This document shows, piece after piece, positions 44,102 through 54,292 of a stretch of DNA of 64,000 nt. The notes under the pieces were generated by a model. It was not told the DNA's origin. It ran no database searches and worked only from the letters and a program-made list of their open reading frames with translations. Each line of letters starts with the position of its first letter. Within the stretch, counting starts at the first letter, position 1. The DNA is taken from positions 62,001-126,000 of the forward strand of contig NZ_JAIMEP010000001.1 in the NCBI RefSeq assembly GCF_019794555.1, read 5' to 3'. The DNA comes from Streptococcus suis (GTDB lineage: Bacteria; Bacillota; Bacilli; Lactobacillales; Streptococcaceae). The translations under genes were made by a program, and so were the position numbers.

Positions 44102-44797
44102 ATGGCAACTTTAGAATTAGCAAAGAAGAAACTGGCATTAGTCAAGAAAACGGAAGAATATTTTAATGCTATTCGGACCAATATCCAACTAAGTGGTACT
44201 GACTTAAAGGTTATCGGGATTACTTCAGTAGAGTCAAATGAAGGTAAAAGTACCACATCAGCTAGCTTGGCCATTGCCTATGCTCGTTCTGGTTACAAAA
44301 CTGTTTTGGTTGATGCAGATATACGAAACTCGGTCATGTTTGGATTTTTCAAACCTTCAGCTAAAATTACTGGTTTGACTGATTACCTAGCAGGTACGAC
44401 AGATTTGTCTCAAGGACTATGTGATACGGATGTTCCAAACCTAACTGTCATTGAATCTGGTAAGGTTTCACCAAACCCGACAGCTTTATTGCAGAGCAAG
44501 AACTTTGAAAACCTGATTACTACCTTACGACGTTACTATGACTATGTCATTGTGGACTGCCCTCCGCTTGGACTTGTCATTGATGCCGCTATTATTGCTC
44601 AAAAATGTGATGGTATGGCAGTTGTCGCAGAAGCTGGACGTGCGAAACGTTCAGGAGTACAGAAAGTTGTAGAACAGTTGGAACAGACGGAAAGTCAGTT
44701 CCTAGGAGTAATCTTAAACAAGTACGATGTCGCAACTGAAAAATATGGTGCCTATGGTAACTATGGTAATTACGGAAATTATGGTAAAAAATCCTAA
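44102..44797 (+). CDS. cpsC: Capsule tyrosine kinase CpsC (Wze)
   Basis: This 231-residue BY-kinase has Walker A ESNEGKSTTS near residues 43-52, Walker A' VLVDADIR and Walker B YVIVDCPPLG. The C-terminus is a Tyr-Gly cluster (YGAYGNYGNYGNYGKKS), the autophosphorylation tail that CpsD dephosphorylates. The tail is encoded by short tandem TATGGTAAC-type repeats, so its length could vary by slippage. It works with CpsB in the membrane to control polymerisation. Confidence 0.94.
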   Translation: MATLELAKKKLALVKKTEEYFNAIRTNIQLSGTDLKVIGITSVESNEGKSTTSASLAIAYARSGYKTVLVDADIRNSVMFGFFKPSAKITGLTDYLAGTTDLSQGLCDTDVPNLTVIESGKVSPNPTALLQSKNFENLITTLRRYYDYVIVDCPPLGLVIDAAIIAQKCDGMAVVAEAGRAKRSGVQKVVEQLEQTESQFLGVILNKYDVATEKYGAYGNYGNYGNYGKKS

Positions 44798-44814
44798 TAA
44801 AATGGAGATAGAAA

Positions 44815-45537
44815 ATGATTGATATTCATTCCCATATTATCTTTGGTGTGGATGATGGGCCAAAGACATTACAAGAAAGTCTAGAATTGATCGGAGAAGC
44901 AAGGAAACAGGGAGTACGTATCATCGTTGCAACGTCACACCGTCGTAAGGGGATGTTTGAGACACCAGAAAAAGTGATCATGGCAAATTTTCTCGAGTTG
45001 AAGGAAGCTGTGTCTCAGGTATTTCCGGGTACAACCCTTTGTTATGGAGGAGAACTGTATTACACGAAAGATATTATTGGCAAGTTAGAAAAGAAAAAAA
45101 TTCCTACTATCAATGGTACTCAAAATGTCTTGATTGAATTTAGTATGAATACCCCATGGAAGGAAATTCAAGAAGCAGTCAATGAGGTGCTCCTTTTGGG
45201 GCTGACTCCTGTTATCGCTCACATTGAAAGGTACGATGCTCTGGCTTTTAAAGGTGAGAGGGTAGCCGAGTTGATTGATAAAGGGTGTTACACTCAGGTA
45301 AATAGCAATCATGTTTTAAAACCGCATTTAATCGGTGATTCGTCCAAAACATTTAAGAAGCGAGTCCAATATTTCTTGGAAAATGATTTAGTTCATTGCG
45401 TGGCAAGTGATATGCACAATCTTTCTAAAAGAAAGCCTTATATGCAAGAGGCCTTTGATATTATTGAAAAGGAATATGGGATTGATCGAGCAAAAGCATT
45501 ATTGAAAAAAAATCCATTGATGATATTAAAAAAATAA
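44815..45537 (+). CDS. cpsD: Capsule tyrosine phosphatase CpsD (Wzh, PHP family)
   Basis: This 240-residue manganese-dependent phosphotyrosine phosphatase has the PHP metal-binding motifs IDIHSHIIFGVDDGP at the N-terminus, ATSHRRKGMFE near residue 40, VIAHIERYDA near 135 and VASDMHNL near 198. It removes phosphate from the CpsC tail. TGGAGA precedes the ATG. The stop is followed by an 82-base gap before cpsE. Confidence 0.93.
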   Translation: MIDIHSHIIFGVDDGPKTLQESLELIGEARKQGVRIIVATSHRRKGMFETPEKVIMANFLELKEAVSQVFPGTTLCYGGELYYTKDIIGKLEKKKIPTINGTQNVLIEFSMNTPWKEIQEAVNEVLLLGLTPVIAHIERYDALAFKGERVAELIDKGCYTQVNSNHVLKPHLIGDSSKTFKKRVQYFLENDLVHCVASDMHNLSKRKPYMQEAFDIIEKEYGIDRAKALLKKNPLMILKK

Positions 45538-45619
45538 GTCGTATTTTGAATGTCAGGTAAACGATCAATGCATTAATGATTAGATGGGGATTTAGTATCT
45601 TAAATTAGGAGATTTTAAA

Positions 45620-46996
45620 ATGATAAATATTAATGGATATCGTCGATTACGCTTGGCATTTTTGGAGCTGTTTGGTGTGGCCGCAGCAATCTTTATAACC
45701 TATCAATTTCCAAATTCGGATTTGAATCGTATTAGCATACTTTTAGTATTAGCACTACATTTCATCGCTTTCTATGTTTCTCGAATGGCAAGTGACTTTG
45801 AAAGTCGAGGTTATTTTTCAGAAATAGAAAAGATGGTTGTTTATTCCATTTTTTTTGGCCTCCTTCTTACCTTCTTCTCATTTATGTTAGAGGATAGTTT
45901 TACTATTTCTAGGCGTGGTGTGGTATATTTTTTAATTATAAATTCTATATTTATTTATGGTATTAATTATATCGTGAAGAAATATAAATATGTTTTTTTG
46001 GTAACTGCTGAACAACAAAAAAATACTTTAGTCATCACAACCTCTGAAAGACTTCATCTGATGCAAGGACTTTTTGAATCTGAAAATTTACCAATCCGCT
46101 ACTTGGCAGGAATGGTGATTATGGGTGAAACAGAGGACAGTCTCACTTTAAGTGTTCCACTTATTCATTATGATGATGCCATTGAGTTTGCTACAAGAGA
46201 GGTTGTCGACCATGTCTTTATCAACTTACCGAGTGAATATTACGATATAAAAAATATAGTTTCAGAATTTGAGGTACTTGGAATTGATGTTAGTGTTGAT
46301 ATTAACTCTTTTGACTTTAAGGCTTTGAAAAATAAAAGGATAAAGCAGGTCGGAGATCACAGTATTGTTACCTTTAATTCAAATTACTACAAGCCTAGTC
46401 ATATCTTTGTCAAGCGTCTGTTAGACATCTTTGGTGCGATTGTTGGATTGCTGATTTGTGGTATTGTTTCTATCGTCCTTGTCCCAATGATTCGAAGAGA
46501 TGGTGGTCCAGCGATCTTCATACAGAAACGAGTTGGTAAGAATGGACGGACTTTCAAATTTTATAAGTTCCGATCAATGTATGTTGATGCTGAAGAACGC
46601 AAAAAAGAGTTATTATCTCAAAACCAGATGCAGGGTGGTATGTTTAAAATGGATAATGACCCACGGATTACACCAATTGGTGAATTTATCCGAAAAACAA
46701 GTCTAGATGAATTGCCACAGTTTTATAATGTACTAGTTGGTGATATGAGCTTGGTAGGTACTCGTCCACCGACAGTGGATGAATTTGAAAAGTATTCACC
46801 AAGTCAAAAACGTCGCCTTAGCTTCAAACCAGGAATTACAGGTTTATGGCAGGTAAGTGGTCGTAGCAATATTACCAACTTTGATGAGGTGGTAAAACTC
46901 GATGTTGAATATATCGATAATTGGTCGATTTGGTCAGATATTAAGATTTTGTTGAAGACAATCGTCGTTGTTTTTAAAAAAGAGGGAAGTAAGTAG
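45620..46996 (+). CDS. cpsE: Initiating sugar-phosphate transferase CpsE
   Basis: This 458-residue polyprenyl-phosphate hexose-1-phosphate transferase has four or five N-terminal membrane helices, a Rossmann-like middle region, and a C-terminal bacterial sugar transferase domain from about 265 (KRLLDIFGAIVGLL; KFYKFRSMYVDAEE; TSLDELPQFYNVLVGDMSLVG; TRPPTVDEFEKY; GITGLWQVSGRS). It starts the repeat unit on undecaprenyl phosphate, in close relatives with glucose-1-phosphate. The precise sugar cannot be read from sequence. Confidence 0.92.
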   Translation: MININGYRRLRLAFLELFGVAAAIFITYQFPNSDLNRISILLVLALHFIAFYVSRMASDFESRGYFSEIEKMVVYSIFFGLLLTFFSFMLEDSFTISRRGVVYFLIINSIFIYGINYIVKKYKYVFLVTAEQQKNTLVITTSERLHLMQGLFESENLPIRYLAGMVIMGETEDSLTLSVPLIHYDDAIEFATREVVDHVFINLPSEYYDIKNIVSEFEVLGIDVSVDINSFDFKALKNKRIKQVGDHSIVTFNSNYYKPSHIFVKRLLDIFGAIVGLLICGIVSIVLVPMIRRDGGPAIFIQKRVGKNGRTFKFYKFRSMYVDAEERKKELLSQNQMQGGMFKMDNDPRITPIGEFIRKTSLDELPQFYNVLVGDMSLVGTRPPTVDEFEKYSPSQKRRLSFKPGITGLWQVSGRSNITNFDEVVKLDVEYIDNWSIWSDIKILLKTIVVVFKKEGSK

Positions 46997-47034
46997 TTTT
47001 TAATTATTTGTACATGTTAGGAAAATTTGGCTAT

Positions 47035-48204
47035 ATGAAAACAGTTTATATTATTGGATCAAAAGGGATTCCTGCCAAATATGGCGGATTTGAAACCTTT
47101 GTAGAAAAATTAACGGAAAATCAAAAAAATCAGAATATTAAGTATTTCGTGGCATGTACAAGGGAAAATTCAAAAAAATCTAATTTTAGTGAAGATTTTT
47201 TTGAATATAATGGTGCAACATGTTTCAGCATAGATGTTCCAAATATTGGTCCAGCTAAAGCAATTGCATATGATATTGCAGCATTAAAAAAAGCAATTGA
47301 GATTGCAAAAACAAATGGTGACAAAGAACCTATTTTTTATATTCTAGCTTGTCGTATCGGGCCATTTATTTCAAAATATCGTAAAGAAATCCATCAATTA
47401 GGAGGTCAATTATTTGTTAATCCAGATGGACATGAATGGTTAAGGGAGAAGTGGAGTGCCCCTGTTCGTCGTTATTGGAAAGTTTCAGAGTCATTGATGG
47501 TAAAACATGCAGACTTATTGGTTTGTGATAGTAAAAACATTGAAACATATATTCAAAATGATTACAGCAAGCTCAATCCTAAAACTACTTATATCGCTTA
47601 TGGTACAGATCTAGAAAAATCAATTTTAACATCAAAAGACAGAGTAGTTCGCGAATGGTTTAACGAGAAGAAAGTCAGTGAAAATAATTATTACTTAGTT
47701 GTAGGTCGCTTTGTTCCTGAGAACAACTACGAATCAATGATTAGAGAGTTTATGAAGTCAAATTCACAAAAAGATTTTGTTCTGATTACGAATGTTGAGC
47801 AGAATGCTTTTTATGAAAAACTCAAAAAAGAAACGGGCTTTGATAAGGATACTCGTATTAAGTTTGTTGGTACAGTCTATAACCAAGAACTTTTGAAATA
47901 CATTCGTGAAAATGCTTTTGCCTATTTCCATGGCCATGAAGTTGGTGGCACGAATCCTTCATTACTAGAAGCCTTGTCTTCAACTAAGTTAAATCTTCTC
48001 TTAAATGTCGGTTTTAACAGGGAAGTAGGAGAAGATGGCGCAATGTATTGGGAAAAAGAGAATCTTCATAAAGTCATTGAAGAAAGTGAACGATTGTCAC
48101 AAGATAGAATTGATGAAATGGATAAGTTATCGAAGAAACAAGTAACCGAAAGGTTTTCTTGGGACTTTATTGTTGATGAGTATGAGAGTTTATTTAAAGA
48201 TTAA
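47035..48204 (+). CDS. cpsF: Glycosyltransferase CpsF, probable beta-1,4-rhamnosyltransferase
   Basis: This 389-residue GT-B enzyme has an N-terminal DUF1972 segment (VYIIGSKGIPAKYGGFETFV) and a GT4-like C-terminal half (YLVVGRFVPENNYESMI; HGHEVGGTNPSLLEALSS). That combination is typical of WchF/Cps2T-type transferases that add rhamnose as the second sugar. The ATG at 47035 fits the family start better than the frame opening at 47008. The downstream genes become more AT-rich. Confidence 0.8.
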   Translation: MKTVYIIGSKGIPAKYGGFETFVEKLTENQKNQNIKYFVACTRENSKKSNFSEDFFEYNGATCFSIDVPNIGPAKAIAYDIAALKKAIEIAKTNGDKEPIFYILACRIGPFISKYRKEIHQLGGQLFVNPDGHEWLREKWSAPVRRYWKVSESLMVKHADLLVCDSKNIETYIQNDYSKLNPKTTYIAYGTDLEKSILTSKDRVVREWFNEKKVSENNYYLVVGRFVPENNYESMIREFMKSNSQKDFVLITNVEQNAFYEKLKKETGFDKDTRIKFVGTVYNQELLKYIRENAFAYFHGHEVGGTNPSLLEALSSTKLNLLLNVGFNREVGEDGAMYWEKENLHKVIEESERLSQDRIDEMDKLSKKQVTERFSWDFIVDEYESLFKD

Positions 48205-48248
48205 TTCGAAGTCTGTATCTTTATTAATACTAGAATCAGGAGTTGAAC

Positions 48249-49421
48249 ATGAAGAAAGCTGTAGTAGTCGGCGGTAGCAACGGTATTGGTCTGTCTATTG
48301 TCAAAGAGTTAGCTCAATCAGGATATTTTGTTTTTGTTTTAGATTTAGTTAAACCAAATCTAAAAGATTTTTGCAAAAAAGAAAACACAGAATATATTTA
48401 CACAGATTTAACTAATATTAATCCGAGTACATTTCTTAAGTTATCAGAAGACGATGAAATTAATTTTCTTATGATTACTGCCGGTTTTGGAAGAGTGGCT
48501 CCATTTTCATCTGTAAGCGTTCAAGAGATTAGGGATATTTTTCGAGTTAATACAGTTGCTGGCTTAGAAATTATCAGGTATTTTTATAATAGGATTCAGT
48601 CAAATTCTTCATTCTATACAGGTATGATGGTTTCAATAGCTGGCTTAGTTTCTTCTCCGTTGTTTGCAACGTACGCTGCTTCGAAATCGGCATTGAATCG
48701 CTTTATTGAGAGTATTAATATTGAGCTAGAGTCAGAAGGCTATGCTAATAGAATATTAAATGTATCTCCTGGTTCAATCAAAGGAACAAAATTCAATGGA
48801 GGAGAAAATGATTATTCGTTGACTTCTGAGTTGGCTGGGGAAATTGTGTCACAGGTACTCTCCCAAAATGAAATTTTTATTCCAGAATATGATGCAACTT
48901 ACAGTGATGTTCTAAGACGCTATCATTTAGATTCACATCAATTTGGATTAGATAGCTATGAGTACAAATTAAAATCGAGCCGAGTGTCGAATGAAAAGAA
49001 AAAAGCTATTAGTATTGGATATCTATCTGGCACATTTGATTTATTTCATGTAGGACATTTGAATTTATTAAAGAATGCGAAAAATCATTGTGATTATTTG
49101 ATTGTTGGTGTTCATCCCGATGCTTCTCACAAAGGTAAAAATACTTTTATCCCTTTTGAAGAACGAAAACAGATCGTAGCTTCTAATATGTATGTTGATG
49201 AGGTTGTAACCTCTACACCTGAAGACAGTGCTGCTTGGGATTTATATCATTATAACTATTTGTTTGTAGGTAGTGATTATAAAGGCACTGAAAGATTTAA
49301 CAAATATGAAGAATATTTTTCAGATAAGGATGCAGAAATTATATATTTCCCTTATACTCAAGGAACTAGTAGTACTGAAATTAGAAAAACTGTTTCCCAA
49401 AGAATAGAAAATGAAAGTTGA
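48249..49421 (+). CDS. Fused short-chain reductase and cytidylyltransferase
   Basis: This 390-residue fusion has two enzymes. Residues 1-235 are a short-chain dehydrogenase with GGSNGIG (8-14) and catalytic YAASK (Tyr142, Lys146). Residues about 255-385 are a TagD-type nucleotidyltransferase with [11 protein letters not shown] (His267 and His270 of HxGH) and GTSSTEIRK. Together they would reduce a sugar or keto-polyol phosphate and activate the product with CTP to give a CDP-polyol. AGGAG precedes ATG 48249. The licD gene overlaps its stop, pointing to transfer of that polyol phosphate to the capsule. The exact polyol is unknown. Confidence 0.82.
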   Translation: MKKAVVVGGSNGIGLSIVKELAQSGYFVFVLDLVKPNLKDFCKKENTEYIYTDLTNINPSTFLKLSEDDEINFLMITAGFGRVAPFSSVSVQEIRDIFRVNTVAGLEIIRYFYNRIQSNSSFYTGMMVSIAGLVSSPLFATYAASKSALNRFIESINIELESEGYANRILNVSPGSIKGTKFNGGENDYSLTSELAGEIVSQVLSQNEIFIPEYDATYSDVLRRYHLDSHQFGLDSYEYKLKSSRVSNEKKKAISIGYLSGTFDLFHVGHLNLLKNAKNHCDYLIVGVHPDASHKGKNTFIPFEERKQIVASNMYVDEVVTSTPEDSAAWDLYHYNYLFVGSDYKGTERFNKYEEYFSDKDAEIIYFPYTQGTSSTEIRKTVSQRIENES

Positions 49422-50251
49422 GAAAATTAATAATGAACTCGTTGCATAAGGTTGATATAGAGATTGTAAAAGAAGTCATTGATGTTTGTAAGAAGTATGA
49501 CTTAACTTACTATGCTCTTGGTGGAACGATGCTCGGTGCTATTCGACACAAAGGTTTTATACCTTGGGATGACGATATTGATTTAGGTATGCCTCGGAAA
49601 GATTATGAAAAATTCTTGGAGGTTGGCCCGAGTCAATTATCAGATAGACTCAAAATAGTTAATTATAAGAACACACCTGAGTATCAATATTATATTACGA
49701 GAATCATGGATACTACTACTCAGGTTATCGAGGAAAGGATTGGGAATAGTAGTAAGTATACTCACGCATCAATTGATATTTTCCCGATTGATGGTACTCC
49801 GAACAATTCAATTCTCCGGAAAATCTACTACTTCAGAGTACTTTATCATAGGGCAATGATGTCATTATGTTATAAAGACTCAATTGATAGAAAAAGAAAA
49901 CGTGGCCTCGCTGAAAAAATATTGCTTGCTGTTTTGGAAAGAGTTCCAATTGAGAAGTTGACAACTCCATATAAGGAAAAAGAAAAAATAAATAAGTTGT
50001 TATCTAAGCAAGATATTGAAAGCTCTCACTTAATTGGAAATATTATGGGAGCATACCGTACTAAAGAAATTGTCCCTAAAGAATGGTATGGAAAAGGAAC
50101 TAAATATCAATTTGAAAATATTGAAATTGTAGGTTTAGATAAATATGATGAGTACTTAACTTATACTTATGGTGATTACATGCAGCTTCCTCCAGTGGAA
50201 AGTCGAAAGACACACTTTAAAGTTGTAAATATTAAGGAAAAAAATGATTAA
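49418..50251 (+). CDS. LicD family phosphotransferase
   Basis: The 277-residue LicD-type enzyme has [20 protein letters not shown], then [15 protein letters not shown], the nucleotidyltransferase-fold metal site, and [11 protein letters not shown]. LicD proteins transfer phosphocholine or polyol phosphates from CDP donors to glycans. The TTG at 49418 overlaps the previous stop (TTGA) and aligns with the usual LicD N-terminus; ATG 49433 is the alternative. The upstream fused gene likely makes its donor. Confidence 0.87.
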   Translation: MRKLIMNSLHKVDIEIVKEVIDVCKKYDLTYYALGGTMLGAIRHKGFIPWDDDIDLGMPRKDYEKFLEVGPSQLSDRLKIVNYKNTPEYQYYITRIMDTTTQVIEERIGNSSKYTHASIDIFPIDGTPNNSILRKIYYFRVLYHRAMMSLCYKDSIDRKRKRGLAEKILLAVLERVPIEKLTTPYKEKEKINKLLSKQDIESSHLIGNIMGAYRTKEIVPKEWYGKGTKYQFENIEIVGLDKYDEYLTYTYGDYMQLPPVESRKTHFKVVNIKEKND

Positions 50252-51209
50252 TAGTTTCAAAAATTTTTTAAATATTTTTAAAAAGGTCAATGGATTTAAT
50301 GTTATCAAGCAATATGCAAAATCAAGAGTTCTTATTTTTGCTTTATTTCAGATTTTGACACAAGGCACTTCAAAAAAATCTTTAGAGATAGTGAGAAATT
50401 CTGTAGATAATAAGATTATAAACCGATTAAGAAAAAAATATAAAAGCGAAGCAATTAGAATTAAAACTTCTATTGATGCGAAAAAGTTTTCATATCGTAA
50501 AGATAATGTTATTTGGGTTTGCTGGTTTCAGGGGATTGAGGATGCTCCAGATATTGTAAAGATATGTTTTGAAAGCCTTAAACGAAATATCCATAGTAAA
50601 GAGATTATAGTAATAACTTGTGAAAATTACAGAGATTATGTTATATTTCCAATATTTATTCAAGAAAAAATTGATAATGGCATTATTTCAGGTGCTCATA
50701 TGTCAGATTTACTTCGTTTAGAGTTATTAACAAAATATGGTGGAACGTGGGTTGATGCCACAGTTTATTTTTCTGATGATAACCTCCCAAAATTCTTTTT
50801 TGATTCTGATTTATTTCTATTTCAAAAACTAAAACCTGCTTTGGACGGGAACTCTTTAGCTATCTCTAACTGGTTCATCACATCAAAAGCAAATCATCCG
50901 TTACTTTGTATGACAAAGGAGTTACTGTACTCCTATTGGTTGAAAAATAACGATGTTATTCATTACTTTATTTTCCATATGTTTTTCCAAATTGCAACTG
51001 AGTATTATCCTGAAGAATGGAAGCTAGTTGTTCCGGCAACAAGTTCGACCCCACATTCTTTATTATTAAAATTGTTTGATGATTTCAATGAATGCATATG
51101 GGAAGGAATTGCGAAGCAATCATCTATTCATAAATTAACATATAAATTTACTAAAGAAGATGAGCAACTACCAAACACTTTTTATAGAAAGATAATTAGG
51201 AAATATTAA
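50244..51209 (+). CDS. Capsular polysaccharide synthesis glycosyltransferase (Caps_synth type)
   Basis: This 321-residue GT32-like enzyme has the Caps_synth pattern [40 protein letters not shown], and a distal HYFIFHMFF segment. The D-x-x-R...GGxWxDA segment probably forms the sugar-nucleotide and metal site. It overlaps licD by 8 bases and the next gene by one base. The C-terminal half of the gene at 52347 is its paralogue. Sugar specificity is unknown. Confidence 0.8.
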   Translation: MINSFKNFLNIFKKVNGFNVIKQYAKSRVLIFALFQILTQGTSKKSLEIVRNSVDNKIINRLRKKYKSEAIRIKTSIDAKKFSYRKDNVIWVCWFQGIEDAPDIVKICFESLKRNIHSKEIIVITCENYRDYVIFPIFIQEKIDNGIISGAHMSDLLRLELLTKYGGTWVDATVYFSDDNLPKFFFDSDLFLFQKLKPALDGNSLAISNWFITSKANHPLLCMTKELLYSYWLKNNDVIHYFIFHMFFQIATEYYPEEWKLVVPATSSTPHSLLLKLFDDFNECIWEGIAKQSSIHKLTYKFTKEDEQLPNTFYRKIIRKY

Positions 51210-52354
51210 TGAAAGCAAGAGTTATAGCGTTCTATTTACCTCAGTTTCACCCAACTCCAGAAAATGATAAATTTTGGGGTAAAGGGTTTACAGAATGGAC
51301 TAATGTTGCAAAAGCAAAACCGTTGTTTAGAAAGCACAATCAACCTCGTATACCAGCTGACTTAGGTTTTTATGATTTGAGGCTGCCTGAAGTGAGAGAA
51401 ACACAGGCTGAACTTGCAAGAGAAGCGGGGATTGAAGGTTTTTGTTACTGGCATTACTGGTTTGGGAATGGGATACAGACATTAGAAATGCCGTTTGAAG
51501 AAGTTCTAAATTCAAATAAACCAGACTTCCCATTTTGCTTAGGATGGGCAAATCATACCTGGTCGACAAAAACTTGGGATAAAGATAAAAGTAATTCCGA
51601 AGACACGATAATATTTGAACAAAAGTATCCTGGTAAATCGGATTATGAATCTCATTTTTATCACCTTTTGTCTGCATTTAAGGATAGAAGGTATATTACG
51701 GTTGATGGAAAACCACTGTTCTATGTTTGGGATCCTATTGGTATTCCTAATTCTAAAGAGTTTATTGATTTGTGGCAAAAATTGGCAAAGGAAAATGGTT
51801 TAAAAGGCATTTATTTTGTGGCGAAAGTCGACCCACTAGGAAAATTAAGTGCAAGTAATTTAACAAATGGTGGGAGTAGTTTTTCCGATAAATATCAAGA
51901 AATATTAAAATTGGGTTATGATGGAATCAATTCACATACATTAAAATATGCAGAACTAAATGCAAATGGAAAAATTAAAAAAATATTTTATGCCTTTACT
52001 CGTAAGTATTTAAATTCGATGTTTGTTGAAAAATACCGCTATAAAGATATTATTAAATATTTTAATACAAAAGAAGACCATCAAGAAAACATTTTTCCTC
52101 AATTAATTCCTGGACGGGATCGGTCTCCGAGATCAGGAAAAACGGCGGTGGTATATTATGAAAACACCCCTTCTGAGTTCCGAAAAGCAGTACGTAATTC
52201 ATTAGAGTGCGTAAAAAATAAAGAAGATGAGCATAAAATAATTTTTTTAAACTCTTGGAATGAATGGGCTGAAGGAGCTTATATGGAGCCAGATACAGTC
52301 TATGGAAAAGGTTTTATTCAGGTATTGAGGGAAGAATTAGAGGCAGATGAATAA
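51209..52354 (+). CDS. WbsX-like glycosyltransferase / GH99-like protein
   Basis: This 381-residue protein begins RVIAFYLPQFHPTPENDKFW, then GKGFTEWTNVAKA, the signature of WbsX-family proteins found in O-antigen and capsule clusters; EGFCYWHYWF and FLNSWNEWAEGAYMEPD are also conserved. The fold resembles family 99 glycoside hydrolases. Whether it transfers or trims sugar is not established. It has no membrane segments. It overlaps both neighbours, so it is part of one translational chain. Confidence 0.8.
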   Translation: MKARVIAFYLPQFHPTPENDKFWGKGFTEWTNVAKAKPLFRKHNQPRIPADLGFYDLRLPEVRETQAELAREAGIEGFCYWHYWFGNGIQTLEMPFEEVLNSNKPDFPFCLGWANHTWSTKTWDKDKSNSEDTIIFEQKYPGKSDYESHFYHLLSAFKDRRYITVDGKPLFYVWDPIGIPNSKEFIDLWQKLAKENGLKGIYFVAKVDPLGKLSASNLTNGGSSFSDKYQEILKLGYDGINSHTLKYAELNANGKIKKIFYAFTRKYLNSMFVEKYRYKDIIKYFNTKEDHQENIFPQLIPGRDRSPRSGKTAVVYYENTPSEFRKAVRNSLECVKNKEDEHKIIFLNSWNEWAEGAYMEPDTVYGKGFIQVLREELEADE

Positions 52355-54284
52355 TAAAATAAAAGTTTCAATAGTTATTCCAGTTTACAATCAAGAAAAT
52401 TATTTAGATATCTCATTACCATCAGTAATTTCTCAAACTTATTCAAATATTGAGATTATTGTTGTAAATGATGGTTCTACTGATAGTAGTAGAAGTATAA
52501 TAGAACATTATTCACAAATTGATTCAAGATTCAAAGTTATTGATAAAGCCAATGGGGGTTTGGTTGATGCAACATTAACTGGGTTGCAAAACACGACAGG
52601 TGACTATGTTGCATTCTTAGATCCTGATGATAGAATAGGTGAAGATTTTATTGAAAATTTTGTTGGGCAAATTACCGATGATTTTGATATTATTTCAATG
52701 GGCTATTATCTTGACAGGGCTGGGGAATTAACTCCAAAGTATCTTAAAGAGTCTCGAATTTATTCTGGAGAAGCTCTAGATAAATTTGGAAAAATGTTTT
52801 TATATGAAAAGGGTGAGGCATTAGTTTCAAATCGTTTCTTTATATCTCGGTGGAATAAGTTATATAAGAAGACTGTGATTAACAAGATTTTTTCTGCGTT
52901 TGAAAAATGTAAAAAGATTAGTTTGGGTGAAGATTCAATGTTCACGTTGTTGACTTTGCAGGCAAGTAATAGCGTTAAAGTAATTAGTTCTCCAAATTCG
53001 TATTTTTATAATGTTGCTAATCAGAATTCAATGATGAAAACGGGTGAATTAATTAGTACTTTAGAGAAAAGCAAGTTAGCTTATCAAAAAATGTTAGAAG
53101 TTTCACGAAATGATCATCAATCAATGGCTTTGTATTTCTTTTTAATTGAAAATTATTTTCAAAGATTGAAGCAAAGTGATAGTTCTTCGTTTAAACAACT
53201 ATATACATTATTAAAGAAAGATAAGCTTTACCATGGTACACTAAAATTTATTTTAAAACATACGACAAATAAACCCAAAAAACTTGAACTATTAACACGA
53301 AGAATTTTTGATTTTTATGGTTATATTTTCTTTAATTTAGTTTTAGTTTACTCGAAAGAAGTTGCAAAATATAGTTTGCAGGAGTTGCCAAAGTTTTTAT
53401 CTGATACTAAAAAAAATGGATTAGTTAAGGCGAGAAAATTGGCTTATTATAGAAAATTGAGAAAATCTGCTTTTAGAGATTTAGAAGAAAAACTTCCAAT
53501 CATAGAAACGCAAATTAATCCCCTGATTTTAAAATATTTAGATAAGAGTACTGAACTGTCTAATGCACCAATTTGTAAGAATATTTTTGTTTTTTGGTGG
53601 GATGGATTTGATAATGCACCAAAAATTGTTAAAAAATGTTTGGAGTCAGTGATAAAATATAATCCATCTGCAAATTTAATCAAGATTTCTGAGCAAAACT
53701 TTCGTGAATATACTAATATTGATTCGAAAATTATTGATGAGTTTTATAATGGAAATATTTCTATTCAGACTTTTTCAGACATATTAAGGTTTAATTTATT
53801 GATGAATAATGGTGGTGTTTGGATTGATGCAACAATTTTGTTTATAAATGAATTTGATTTATTTGAAGGATTAGAAAATAGTTCATTTAATTCGCTTTCA
53901 TTTTCTTCAAGCAATTACTTTCTAAAATATAAAGGCGAGGAATGTTCTTGGTCTGGTTATTTCATCGCTTCACGTAAGAATGGTTATTTTGTAACGGTAA
54001 TGAATAACCTTTTTCAAGAATATTTTTTAATTTATAATAACTACCCAATTTATTTCTTTATTGATGCATTGTTTATCATATGTAAAGTAAATAAAATTGA
54101 TGATGATGTACTTTCAAAAACGGATAGTGTTTTAGGAGATATGTTTTTATTACCAAAGTTATATAATGAAGAATATAATGAATTTAGTTTAAAGTTATTA
54201 AAAAGGGTTCCACAAAAACTATCCTGGTCACATAGTGGTGATGTGAATTTGAAAAACAGTTTTTTTAACAAATTAGGACTATAA
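52347..54284 (+). CDS. Bifunctional glycosyltransferase: GT2 fused to Caps_synth domain
   Basis: This 645-residue fusion has an N-terminal GT2 domain (VSIVIPVYNQENYLDISLPS, VVNDGSTDSS, FLDPDDRI; residues 1 to about 240). A helical linker rich in Lys and Phe (240-410) follows, then a Caps_synth domain (IFVFWWDGFDNAPKIVKKC, FSDILRFNLLMNNGGVWIDA). Two active sites in one chain suggest sequential addition of two sugars. The base composition is markedly AT-rich. It overlaps the previous gene by 8 bases. Confidence 0.83.
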   Translation: MNNKIKVSIVIPVYNQENYLDISLPSVISQTYSNIEIIVVNDGSTDSSRSIIEHYSQIDSRFKVIDKANGGLVDATLTGLQNTTGDYVAFLDPDDRIGEDFIENFVGQITDDFDIISMGYYLDRAGELTPKYLKESRIYSGEALDKFGKMFLYEKGEALVSNRFFISRWNKLYKKTVINKIFSAFEKCKKISLGEDSMFTLLTLQASNSVKVISSPNSYFYNVANQNSMMKTGELISTLEKSKLAYQKMLEVSRNDHQSMALYFFLIENYFQRLKQSDSSSFKQLYTLLKKDKLYHGTLKFILKHTTNKPKKLELLTRRIFDFYGYIFFNLVLVYSKEVAKYSLQELPKFLSDTKKNGLVKARKLAYYRKLRKSAFRDLEEKLPIIETQINPLILKYLDKSTELSNAPICKNIFVFWWDGFDNAPKIVKKCLESVIKYNPSANLIKISEQNFREYTNIDSKIIDEFYNGNISIQTFSDILRFNLLMNNGGVWIDATILFINEFDLFEGLENSSFNSLSFSSSNYFLKYKGEECSWSGYFIASRKNGYFVTVMNNLFQEYFLIYNNYPIYFFIDALFIICKVNKIDDDVLSKTDSVLGDMFLLPKLYNEEYNEFSLKLLKRVPQKLSWSHSGDVNLKNSFFNKLGL

Positions 54285-54292
54285 ATAACAAC

